Shown piece by piece: positions 14,511 through 21,844 of a stretch of DNA of 28,001 nt. The notes under the pieces were generated by a model. It was not told where the DNA came from and did not search any database. It saw only the letters and a program-made list of their open reading frames with translations. Origin of the DNA: Lachnospiraceae bacterium UBA2860 (GTDB lineage Bacteria > Bacillota > Clostridia > Lachnospirales > Lachnospiraceae). The translations under genes and the position numbers were made by a program. Where the stretch lies: positions 1 through 28,001 of the forward strand of contig DEFE01000036.1 in the NCBI GenBank assembly GCA_002350625.1. Direction: 5' to 3'. Position 1 is the stretch's first letter; the number at the start of each line of letters is the position of its first letter.

Positions 14511-16293
14511 CTTCGAGGTCCTCTCCGCCAAGGTACGGGGAAATCTTCTCATAGACACTTCTGTGGTAGCTGTTGAGCCGCTCGATATCCCCGTCCTCCA
14601 TATACCTCGTGTCGATGGCCGCAAGGTCGATCGGCGCATAGGTGAGCGGGACGAATCTGTAAAACTGTCCGAATTCGGTTTTCTCATCCGCCTCGCACAG
14701 CATGATGGACTCGGTGCGGATCCCGTATCTTCCCTCTTTGTATACGCCGGGCTCGTCCGAGATGATCATGCCCGGCTCGATCTTCACGGCCCCGCCGCCC
14801 GTCACGGCGCGCGAGATGCGCTGCGGGCCCTCGTGCACGCCGAGGCAGAAGCCGATCCCGTGTCCCGTCCCGTGATTATAATCGAGGCCGTACCGGTACA
14901 GTACCTCCCGCGCCACCATGTCGAGATGCGCGCCGCAGGTGCCGTCCGGGAAACGCGTAAAAAGGAGGCGCAGATTGGCCGCGGCCACGAGCGTAAAATC
15001 CCGCTTCATCTCATCCGTGAGCGGTCCGACCGCGATGGTGCGCGTCACGTCTGTCGTGCCGCCCTTATACTGCCCGCCGGAATCGACGAGGAGAAAGCCC
15101 TTCGTTTCAACTTTGCTGCAGTTCTCCGGCGAAGGGGCGTAATGAGCCATCGCCGCATTGGCGCCGTAAGCGGAGATCGTCGGAAATGACAGCTCCAGGT
15201 AGTCAGGAATACCCGCGCGGAGCGCGTCGATCTTCTGCGCCGCCGTGATCTCCGTGATCTCCTCTTTGCCGGCCGCTCTCTTGATATAGAAGATAAAGCG
15301 GCAGACAGCGGCTGAATCCAGCTCGTAGGTTTTCTTAATATGCGCGATCTCCACCGGATTCTTCTTCGCCTTCAGAAGCGCGGCAGGGCTTAAGCGGTCC
15401 ACGATCTCGGCCGCGGCAGAAACCAGTGACCAAGCCGTATAGCTGGCCTCCTGCCCGCTCATGAGCACAGGGCCCGTGAAGTGATAGTCTCTGATATAGG
15501 TGTAGGCGTCCCCGTATTCGTGGAGCTTGATCTTCTGCTCTTTGAGATACGCGGAGAGCTCCTCCGTCACCTCTTCTTTCTGAAGAAAGAGGTCGGCTGT
15601 TTCCGGTCCGATGAGCAGATAAGAAAATGCCACCGGATTGCACGCGACGTCCGCGCCGCGGATATTCAGGACCCACATGATGTCGTCGAGCTTCGTGAGG
15701 ATGTGGTGAACGGCGCCGGCCTTTCTCGTCTCCTCCCGCACGCGCCCGAGCTTCTCCTCCGTCGTCTCTCCGCTGAAATCCGGGCTCATCAGCCAGACCG
15801 GATGCTTTGGAAGCGCCGGCCTTCCGGCCCACAGCCTGTCCGCCGGGTCGTAGGTGCTGTCCGTCTTCGCGCCGCTCTTCTTGGCCGCCTCCTCGTAGCG
15901 CGCGCCGTCCGCCGCGCTCAGCGTGCGCCCGTCGAAGCCGAGCGTCATGCCCTCCGAGAGCTTACCGGAAAGATAATCCTTCACCTCCGGCACGCCCGGA
16001 TCGCCGCTCTTCATCAGCGTGATCCCTGTCCCAAAGAGTTCGCGCTCCGCGGAGATAAAGTATCTTCCGTCCGTCCAGAGCGCTGCGCTCTCCGCGTCCA
16101 CGGCCAGCACCACGTTATCGCTCGTGCAGCCGGAAAAGTATTCGGTCACCTTGAAGTGATCGCACAGATATTCGGACATGTGCGGATCCGTCGAAACACA
16201 CAGAAAAAGATCAATGCCGGACTGCTTCATATCCGCGCGAAGCACGTCCATCCTTCTCATGATTTCTTCTTTAACCGGAGTCATCATGCTCAT
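14476..16293 (-). CDS. M24-family Xaa-Pro aminopeptidase (aminopeptidase P, three-domain type)
   Basis: A cytoplasmic metallopeptidase that removes N-terminal residues preceding proline. At 605 residues it fits the long aminopeptidase P class with two creatinase-type N-terminal domains, a pita-bread M24 catalytic domain (from about 325) and a short C-terminal extension. The dinuclear metal ligands are visible: the two Asp in LVDSGGQYKGGTTDVTR (about 403-420), the His in HGTGHGIGFCLGVHEGP (about 475), and the two Glu in IISDEPGVYKEGRYGIR and TESIMLCE. The first ATG (16293) is five bases from GGGGGAG; ATGs at 16287 and 16284 are alternatives. It has its own promoter at 16390-16418. Both ends of the gene are bordered by short tandem duplications. 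Confidence 0.94.
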   Translation of the reverse strand: MSMMTPVKEEIMRRMDVLRADMKQSGIDLFLCVSTDPHMSEYLCDHFKVTEYFSGCTSDNVVLAVDAESAALWTDGRYFISAERELFGTGITLMKSGDPGVPEVKDYLSGKLSEGMTLGFDGRTLSAADGARYEEAAKKSGAKTDSTYDPADRLWAGRPALPKHPVWLMSPDFSGETTEEKLGRVREETRKAGAVHHILTKLDDIMWVLNIRGADVACNPVAFSYLLIGPETADLFLQKEEVTEELSAYLKEQKIKLHEYGDAYTYIRDYHFTGPVLMSGQEASYTAWSLVSAAAEIVDRLSPAALLKAKKNPVEIAHIKKTYELDSAAVCRFIFYIKRAAGKEEITEITAAQKIDALRAGIPDYLELSFPTISAYGANAAMAHYAPSPENCSKVETKGFLLVDSGGQYKGGTTDVTRTIAVGPLTDEMKRDFTLVAAANLRLLFTRFPDGTCGAHLDMVAREVLYRYGLDYNHGTGHGIGFCLGVHEGPQRISRAVTGGGAVKIEPGMIISDEPGVYKEGRYGIRTESIMLCEADEKTEFGQFYRFVPLTYAPIDLAAIDTRYMEDGDIERLNSYHRSVYEKISPYLGGEDLEDLKEATRAITR

Positions 16294-16330
16294 TCATTCT
16301 CCCCCTTGAAGTGCCCGCCGCCCTGCTCAT

Positions 16331-16392
16331 AAGGCGCGGGGCGCTCTTATCCGTTCGATATAAAGGCGCGAAGCGCAGGTACCCGTTCGGTT
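16331..16392. repeat. Imperfect tandem repeat in the aminopeptidase leader
   Basis: Units 16331-16360 and 16363-16392 share AAGGCGCG, GCGC and CCGTTCG in the same order (about 22 of 30 positions, period 32). The right unit runs into the -10 of the minus-strand promoter, so most of the repeat would be in the aminopeptidase mRNA leader. Confidence 0.55.
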
Positions 16393-16418
16393 ATACCATG
16401 TTCTGCGGGAATGCACAA
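16390..16418 (-). promoter_or_regulatory. Predicted promoter of the aminopeptidase gene
   Basis: On the minus strand TTGTGC (16413-16418) and TATAAC (16390-16395) are spaced 17 bases, with TGG before the -10 (extended -10). The leader to 16293 is about 90 bases. Confidence 0.55.
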
Positions 16419-16466
16419 GGGTCTCCCTGCCGTAACACTTTTGTAATGTTCTGTCTCTGTGTTTCA

Positions 16467-16475
16467 TGTTATAAT
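16467..16475 (+). promoter_or_regulatory. Extended -10 promoter abutting the aldo/keto reductase start
   Basis: TGT followed by a perfect TATAAT (16470-16475) lies only six bases before the ATG at 16482. The -35 position (around 16447-16452) is poor. The predicted first transcribed base falls at or within a base of the start codon. Confidence 0.55.
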
Positions 16476-16481
16476 TCCCTC

Positions 16482-17300
16482 ATGGATAAAACGATTACCC
16501 TCAACACCGGCGCCAGGATGCCGCTCCTCGGCCTCGGGACCTTCAAGATGAACGCGGAAGGGGAGGCTGAAGCCGCCATCGCTTCCGCTGCGCTTATGGG
16601 TTACCGGCTCTTTGACACGGCATCCTCTTTCAGGAACGAAGAAGCAACGGGACGCGGCATCGCGTCCTGCGGCGTGCCGCGTGAAGAACTCTTTATTACA
16701 ACTAAAATCTGGAACAACGCACAGCGGATCGGGAACATAGAGAGCGCATTCGAACGGAGCCTTGACCGGCTCGGCCTCGACTATGTGGATCTCTATCTCA
16801 TCCAGTGGCCGGTGCCCGGCTGTTATCTCGACACCTGGCATGTCTTTGAGGATCTGTACCGCTCCGGCCGCGTGAAGGCGATCGGCGTCTCCAATTTCAA
16901 CGAGTTCGAGCTCGACGATCTCATGATGCACGCCGACGTCATTCCGGCTGTCAATCAGATCGAGTACCACCCGCTCTTCCGCGAGGACGGCATCCGCCGG
17001 ATCTGCCAGCAGAACGGGATCGTGGTACAGGCCTATGCCCCGCTCGCCAGAGGCGCCTATATGGGACGTGATGTGCTCCGCGTCATCGCGGAAAAATATC
17101 ACCGGAGCACCGCACAGGTCGGTCTCCGGTGGATTCTGCAGAAGGGCTGCGCCGTCATTCCGAAGTCGTCGCACGACGAACGGCTTCTCGAGAACAGCCA
17201 GATCTTCGATTTTGAACTTGAGCCGATGGAGATGGAAGCGATCGATCAGCTCAATGAGAATTATCGCTGCGCCAGCATTCCGGAAGATCTTCAGACGTAA
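16482..17300 (+). CDS. Aldo/keto reductase family protein with altered catalytic residues
   Basis: Aldo/keto reductases are NADPH-dependent TIM-barrel enzymes. This 272-residue protein has the family layout: LNTGARMPLLGLGTF at the N-terminus, YRLFDTASSFRNEE, FITTKIWNN, VDLYLIQWP, VKAIGVSNFNEFEL, VNQIEYHPL, and the NADPH-binding IPKSSHDERLLEN near the C-terminus. Of the catalytic tetrad Asp45 and Lys75 are present, but the Tyr position is Phe50 and the His position is Gln108. Normal reductase activity is therefore doubtful. The ATG at 16482 is the only start that keeps the family's N-terminus without adding unrelated residues, yet it has no ribosome site and sits six bases after a -10 box. The 3' end overlaps the convergent gpsA by 50 bases. 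Confidence 0.88.
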   Translation: MDKTITLNTGARMPLLGLGTFKMNAEGEAEAAIASAALMGYRLFDTASSFRNEEATGRGIASCGVPREELFITTKIWNNAQRIGNIESAFERSLDRLGLDYVDLYLIQWPVPGCYLDTWHVFEDLYRSGRVKAIGVSNFNEFELDDLMMHADVIPAVNQIEYHPLFREDGIRRICQQNGIVVQAYAPLARGAYMGRDVLRVIAEKYHRSTAQVGLRWILQKGCAVIPKSSHDERLLENSQIFDFELEPMEMEAIDQLNENYRCASIPEDLQT

Positions 17301-18291
17301 AATCCGTCTCCATCTTCCGCTCGCGCACCATCAGATCGCGCACGGCGTCCTTCGCGGACTTGCCGTCAAAGAGCACATGATTCACCTCTTCTATGATCGG
17401 AAGCGGCGCTCCGTACTTCTCGGCAAGTGCGAGCGCCGCTTTTGCCGAGTAGATGCCCTCTACGATCTGTCCGACCTCCTTCGTCGCTTCCTCCATCGTG
17501 CGTCCCTCGCCGATGAGAATGCCGGCGCGCCGGTTTCTCGAGTGCATCGAGGCGCAGGTCACGATGAGATCCCCCATGCCCGAAAGCCCCTGCAGGGTCT
17601 CCGGCATGGCGCCCATGCGGATGGCGAGGCCCGCAATCTCGTGGATGCCTCTTGTGATGAGGGCCGCCTTGCAGTTGTCCCCGTATCCGATGCCGTCCGC
17701 CATGCCCGCGGCGAGCGCGATCACGTTCTTCAGCGAACCGCCGAGCTCGACGCCGAGGATGTCGGGCGACGTGTAGACGCGGAACATGTCGCTGATGAAG
17801 ATATCCTGCACCATTTCCGCCGACGCGCGGTCTAAAGACGCGGCCACGATCGTGGTCGGAAGGGAGCGCACCACTTCCTCCGCGTGCGTCGGTCCGCTGA
17901 GCGCCGCGATCCGGTTGCCCGGAAGGAGCTGTGTAAGGATCTCCGCCTGCGTCATGAGCGTCGTCTCTTCGACGCCTTTCGTCACCGTCACGATGAGCCT
18001 GTCCTGCCCGATATGCGGGGCAAATGCCGCCGCCGTGCTTCTCGTATACGGGGAAGCCACCGCGAAGACGATGAGGTCCGCGCCATTTACGGCCGTCTCT
18101 TTATCAGCGGTGTACCGGATCTCCTCCGGGAAACGCACGTCCGGAAATGCCGGAAGCGATCTCTCCCGCATCAGCCGTTCAGCCTCCTCCGCGGCATGCG
18201 CCCACACCGTGACCTCCTGTCCTTTTTTTGAAAGATGCGAGGCAAGCGCCATCGCCCATGCCCCGCAGCCGATCACTGTGACCCGTTTCAT
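17251..18291 (-). CDS. gpsA: NAD(P)-dependent glycerol-3-phosphate dehydrogenase
   Basis: Reduces dihydroxyacetone phosphate to sn-glycerol 3-phosphate, the backbone for phospholipids. The 346 residues show the Rossmann start VTVIGCGAWAMALA, KGVEETTLMTQAEIL, the substrate region SGPTHAEEVV, and the catalytic block LKNVIALAAGMADGIGYGDN followed by CKAALITRG. The third Gly of the usual GxGxWG is Ala here. It starts three bases after the plsY stop with AAGAAGG upstream, and is the last gene of the DUF512-der-plsY-gpsA operon; its product is the substrate supplier for PlsY. No terminator is visible: the 3' end reads into the oppositely oriented reductase gene. Confidence 0.96.
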   Translation of the reverse strand: MKRVTVIGCGAWAMALASHLSKKGQEVTVWAHAAEEAERLMRERSLPAFPDVRFPEEIRYTADKETAVNGADLIVFAVASPYTRSTAAAFAPHIGQDRLIVTVTKGVEETTLMTQAEILTQLLPGNRIAALSGPTHAEEVVRSLPTTIVAASLDRASAEMVQDIFISDMFRVYTSPDILGVELGGSLKNVIALAAGMADGIGYGDNCKAALITRGIHEIAGLAIRMGAMPETLQGLSGMGDLIVTCASMHSRNRRAGILIGEGRTMEEATKEVGQIVEGIYSAKAALALAEKYGAPLPIIEEVNHVLFDGKSAKDAVRDLMVRERKMETDFTSEDLPECWRSDNSH

Positions 18292-18294
18292 CTG

Positions 18295-18939
18295 TCAGCC
18301 CTTCTTTCCGGAAATATAAGTCTTTCTCTCGACGCCCTTAATCAGTCTTGCGATATTGCCCCTGTGCTGGAAGAACAGCAGGGCGACGATCGCGGCTGCC
18401 GCCGCATACATCGCCGCAAGATGCTGCGCGCCCATGTGGAAATATCCTCTCTGTCCGATGATCACTACGCCGACGAGGAAATAGACGCCGGCGAGGAGAG
18501 ACGCGAGGGACACATAATGCGTAAAGGCGGCGATGAGAATAAAGAAGATGAAGCCCGTGATGGCGAGGATCGGATTGATCGTGGCCGCCACGCCGAGCAG
18601 GCAGGCCGCGCCCTTGCCGCCTTTAAAGTTCATGTAAACGGGGAAGTCATGGCCGAGCGCGCAGCCCAGTCCCGTCAGCGCGCGGAGCAGATAATCCACT
18701 TCCGGATGATTTCTCCCGATGAGGAAATAGACGATGAGGGCGGCGACCACGCATTTTAGGAAATCGCCGAGCAGCACGAGGCCGCCCGCGCCCTTGCCGA
18801 AGGTCCTCAGCGCGTTGGTCGAGCCGGCGTTGCCGGACCCTTCCTTCCGGATATCCACGCCGTGAAGCTTTCCGTAGATAAACGCGGTCTGGAAAAGACC
18901 GCAGACATATCCGATGAGTATCGCCGCTGCATAAATCAT
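18295..18939 (-). CDS. plsY: Acyl-phosphate:glycerol-3-phosphate acyltransferase
   Basis: Membrane enzyme that makes 1-acyl-glycerol 3-phosphate from acyl phosphate, the first acylation step of phospholipid synthesis. The 214-residue protein has about five to seven membrane helices and the conserved PlsY loops: EGSGNAGSTNALRTFGKGAG (about 37-56), GHDFPVYMNFKGGKGAA in the middle, and a Gly-rich helix pattern. Its ATG overlaps the der stop by four bases (ATGA), and gpsA follows directly, which matches their shared pathway. The C-terminal tail is basic and cytoplasmic. Confidence 0.96.
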   Translation of the reverse strand: MIYAAAILIGYVCGLFQTAFIYGKLHGVDIRKEGSGNAGSTNALRTFGKGAGGLVLLGDFLKCVVAALIVYFLIGRNHPEVDYLLRALTGLGCALGHDFPVYMNFKGGKGAACLLGVAATINPILAITGFIFFILIAAFTHYVSLASLLAGVYFLVGVVIIGQRGYFHMGAQHLAAMYAAAAAIVALLFFQHRGNIARLIKGVERKTYISGKKG

Positions 18940-20273
18940 TTCTTATTCTCCTTCTCGCTTCTTTCCCTGATGATGATTTTTAAAGCCGTCCCCTTAAAAG
19001 CGAATGAGGCACGGATCTGGTTTTCAATGTACCTGACATAGGAAAAATGCATCAGTTCCTTGTCGTTGACGAAGATGACAAAGGTCGGGGGCTTTACGGC
19101 CACCTGCGTGATGTAGAAGAGCCTGAGTCTCCTGCCCTTGTCCGTCGGCGGCGCCTGCATGGCGACCGCCTCGGTCATGATCTCGTTGAGAATGCCGGTG
19201 GGGATGCGGCGGGACTGGTTTTCGAGCACCATGTCGATCGTCGCGAAGAGCCGGTTCAGCCGCTGCCCGGTCTCGGCGGAGATGAAGATGATCTCCGCAT
19301 AAGACAGATAGGACAGGATGCGGCGCACCTCCGCCTCGTACTCCCGCGTGCTGTTCGTGTCCTTGTCCTTCACGGCGTCCCACTTGTTGACCGCGATGAC
19401 GATGCCCTTTCCTCTCTCGTGCGCGATGCCGGCGATCTTGGCGTCCTGCTCGGAAATGCCCTCCACCGCGTCGATGAGGATCACGACCACGTCGGCTCGG
19501 TCGACCGCCGCCACGGTGCGGATCACCGTGTACCGCTCAAGCTCCTCCTTGACCTTGCTCTTTCTTCTGAGTCCCGCGGTATCGATAAAGATGTACTCGC
19601 GGCCTCTGTATCTGACGGGCGTATCGACAGCATCCCGCGTCGTGCCGGCGACGTCGGAGACGATGAGGCGCCCCTCCCCCGTCAGCTTGTTGATGAGCGA
19701 GGACTTGCCGACATTGGGCTTCCCGACGATGGCCACGCGCGGAATATCGGATTCCTCCTCCTCGAAGTCCTCCTCGCCGAAATAGGCGGTCACCTGGTCG
19801 AGGAGGTCGCCGATTCCCTGGCGGTTTGCCGCGGAGATGGGGACGGGATCCCCGATGCCGAGCTCATAGAACTCGTACACGTAAGGCGCCTGCTTCACAT
19901 AGTTGTCGACGGCATTTACGCACAAAACGACAGGCTTTCCGGAGCGGCGCAGCATGTCCGCCACTTTGCCGTCGGCGTCCTGCACGCCGCCGCGCAGGTC
20001 CACCATGAAGATGATGACGTGCGCCGTGTCGATGGCGATCTGCGCCTGCTCGCGCATCTGCCGTAAAATCACGTCGTCGCTCTCCGGCTCAATGCCGCCG
20101 GTGTCAATGATCGTGAAATGATAGCCGGACCACTCCACGTCCGCGTAAATGCGGTCTCTGGTCACGCCAGGCGTATCCTTTATGATCGATATATTGCTGC
20201 CGGCCAGCGCGTTGAACAGGGTGGATTTTCCCACGTTCGGGCGGCCGACGATCGCTGCGATCGGTTTACTCAT
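18936..20273 (-). CDS. der: Ribosome-assembly GTPase Der (EngA)
   Basis: Essential GTPase for maturation of the large ribosomal subunit. The 445-residue protein has two tandem Era-like G domains and a KH-like C-terminal domain. Domain 1 has GRPNVGKST at the N-terminus, DTGGI and NAVD; domain 2 has GKPNVGKSS (about 185), DTAGLRRKSKV and NKWD. An acidic linker (FGEEDFEEEESD) joins them. The C-terminal region has PPTDKGRRLRLFYITQ typical of the KH-like domain. The ATG at 20273 (MSKPIAAIV) has AAGGAA about ten bases upstream; the open frame before it is not needed. It overlaps the upstream DUF512 gene by eight bases and plsY by four, so translation is likely coupled. Confidence 0.97.
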   Translation of the reverse strand: MSKPIAAIVGRPNVGKSTLFNALAGSNISIIKDTPGVTRDRIYADVEWSGYHFTIIDTGGIEPESDDVILRQMREQAQIAIDTAHVIIFMVDLRGGVQDADGKVADMLRRSGKPVVLCVNAVDNYVKQAPYVYEFYELGIGDPVPISAANRQGIGDLLDQVTAYFGEEDFEEEESDIPRVAIVGKPNVGKSSLINKLTGEGRLIVSDVAGTTRDAVDTPVRYRGREYIFIDTAGLRRKSKVKEELERYTVIRTVAAVDRADVVVILIDAVEGISEQDAKIAGIAHERGKGIVIAVNKWDAVKDKDTNSTREYEAEVRRILSYLSYAEIIFISAETGQRLNRLFATIDMVLENQSRRIPTGILNEIMTEAVAMQAPPTDKGRRLRLFYITQVAVKPPTFVIFVNDKELMHFSYVRYIENQIRASFAFKGTALKIIIRERSEKENKK

Positions 20274-21711
20274 AATACTGTCTTTCCTTTTCTTCTTTCG
20301 GTTCAAGGCCCAGCTGCGCGCGCACGAGGTCCTCTCCTTCTGTGCCGACGATCCGGACCGGAAGCCCGGTCATGCGCATCAGGTCTTCCATCGTCATATC
20401 ATCCAGGAAGACGTGTTCTCCTCTTCTTAAGGTCGTCACCGGCAGGAGGAGCTCTTCGCCCAGATCCGTTCCCGTCTCCTTCGCCCCCTTCACGGCGCGG
20501 AGGATATCCTGTCCGGTGAGAAGTCCCGTCACTGTGATCCGCTCGCCGAAGAAATGGTTCTCCACGGGAAGCACATTCACAGAGGTTTCGGGAAACACAG
20601 CCGAGATCTGTTCTGTGAGCGCGCGGATATAGGGCGCGGCCAGCGTTCCGCTGATGTTCGTCACGCGCCGCTGTCCCGGCAGGCTGATCTCCCTCTTCTC
20701 CGCCATCTCTTTATACGCGGCAAGCGCCTCCTCCGTCTCGGTGATGAGAAGGCGCAGCATGCCGACGCCATTTTCGTACTGAAGATAGCCGTCGTACCGC
20801 TCCGCCTCCGGGAGGGGACGTCCGGCGAGGATATACCACTCGTCCGAGGCGTGGATAAAATGCCGCGGGGCGCCTCTCAGGAAATCAGGCTCCGTCTCCC
20901 CTTCCTCCGGCACGTAGGAAGCCGCGAGGTCCGCGTAGATCCGCTTCTGCCACGACTCGATGAGGTCGATCACAGCCTCCGCGTCCGCCTTTGTGAAGGG
21001 CTGAAGCTCCGTGAGACCCTCCCGGTAGCGGCTGAGCCCCACCGGCACGACAGAAACACTCACCATCTCCGGCAGATAGGCCGTGAGATCGCGGATCGAG
21101 CGGTCGAGCTCGGCGCCGTCGTTCCAGCCTTTGCACAGGACGATCTGGCCGTTCATCTGAATGCCCGCATCTTTCAGCACGTCCATCTTCTTCAGGGCCT
21201 CGCCGGCGAAGCGGTTGCGGAGCATCTTCACCCGGAGCTCCGGGTTCGTCGTCTGCACGGAGATATTGATCGGCTCCATGCGGTAGCGGATGATGCGCTG
21301 AAGATCATGGTCCGAGAGATTTGTCAGCGTGACATAGTTGCCCTGCAGAAAAGAAAGGCGGGAGTCGTCGTCCTTGAAATACAGCGACGGCCGCATTCCC
21401 TTCGGCAGCTGGTCAATGAAGCAGAAGATGCACCTGTTCGAGCAGGAGCGATAACCGCTCATGAGCGGGCTTTCGAAGGAGACGCCGAAATCCTCGTCCT
21501 CGTCCTTCTCGATCTCAAGGAGTGTCTCCTCTCCGTTTTCTTCCCGGATGAGCACCGTGACCGAAGTGTCGTCCATGAGGAAACGATAGTCGAAGATATC
21601 CTCGACCTCCTGTCCGTTCACCGCGACGAGATACATCCCGGGCTCCACGCCCATCTCCCACGCGATGCTGTCTTCCTCTACAGCGCTGATCAGATGTCCT
21701 TTTTTCCTCAT
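20266..21711 (-). CDS. PDZ / radical-SAM DUF512 family protein
   Basis: The function of this family is not established to my knowledge. The 481-residue protein has an N-terminal PDZ-like domain (about 1-70, with GMYLVAVNGQEVEDI) and a CxxxCxxC cluster (Cys90, Cys94, Cys97 in CSNRCIFCFIDQLPKGMR) of the radical-SAM type. A barrel follows, with NYVTLTNLSDHDLQRII, PINISVQTTNPELR and QIVLCKGWNDG, and then a C-terminal DUF512 region. The three Cys spacing implies a 4Fe-4S cluster. The ATG at 21711 is preferred over the GTG at 21726 because GGAG lies within that stretch, five bases from the ATG. It is the first gene of the operon with der, plsY and gpsA; in Clostridia this linkage with der is common as far as I know. 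Confidence 0.93.
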   Translation of the reverse strand: MRKKGHLISAVEEDSIAWEMGVEPGMYLVAVNGQEVEDIFDYRFLMDDTSVTVLIREENGEETLLEIEKDEDEDFGVSFESPLMSGYRSCSNRCIFCFIDQLPKGMRPSLYFKDDDSRLSFLQGNYVTLTNLSDHDLQRIIRYRMEPINISVQTTNPELRVKMLRNRFAGEALKKMDVLKDAGIQMNGQIVLCKGWNDGAELDRSIRDLTAYLPEMVSVSVVPVGLSRYREGLTELQPFTKADAEAVIDLIESWQKRIYADLAASYVPEEGETEPDFLRGAPRHFIHASDEWYILAGRPLPEAERYDGYLQYENGVGMLRLLITETEEALAAYKEMAEKREISLPGQRRVTNISGTLAAPYIRALTEQISAVFPETSVNVLPVENHFFGERITVTGLLTGQDILRAVKGAKETGTDLGEELLLPVTTLRRGEHVFLDDMTMEDLMRMTGLPVRIVGTEGEDLVRAQLGLEPKEEKERQYYE

Positions 21712-21733
21712 GTTCTCTCCGTCCACGTCCTAC

Positions 21734-21762
21734 ACTATACCAATTCTCCGCATTTTTGTAAA
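21734..21762 (-). promoter_or_regulatory. Promoter of the DUF512-der-plsY-gpsA operon
   Basis: On the minus strand TTTACA (21757-21762) and TATAGT (21734-21739) are spaced 17 bases with TGG before the -10. The leader to 21711 is about 15 bases. It lies back to back with the PRPP synthetase promoter, with only 13 bases between the two -35 boxes. Confidence 0.7.
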
Positions 21763-21775
21763 CTTGCAATGATTC

Positions 21776-21804
21776 TTGAAGGGTGCACCGAAAAATGGTA
21801 CACT
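21776..21804 (+). promoter_or_regulatory. Promoter of the PRPP synthetase gene
   Basis: TTGAAG (21776-21781) and TACACT (21799-21804) are spaced 17 bases, with TGG before the -10 (extended -10). The leader to the ATG at 21845 is about 33 bases and includes AGGGAGG. Confidence 0.65.
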
Positions 21805-21844
21805 TTTCATGCAGACAGTCATCTTAGCTACAGGGAGGACCCGA

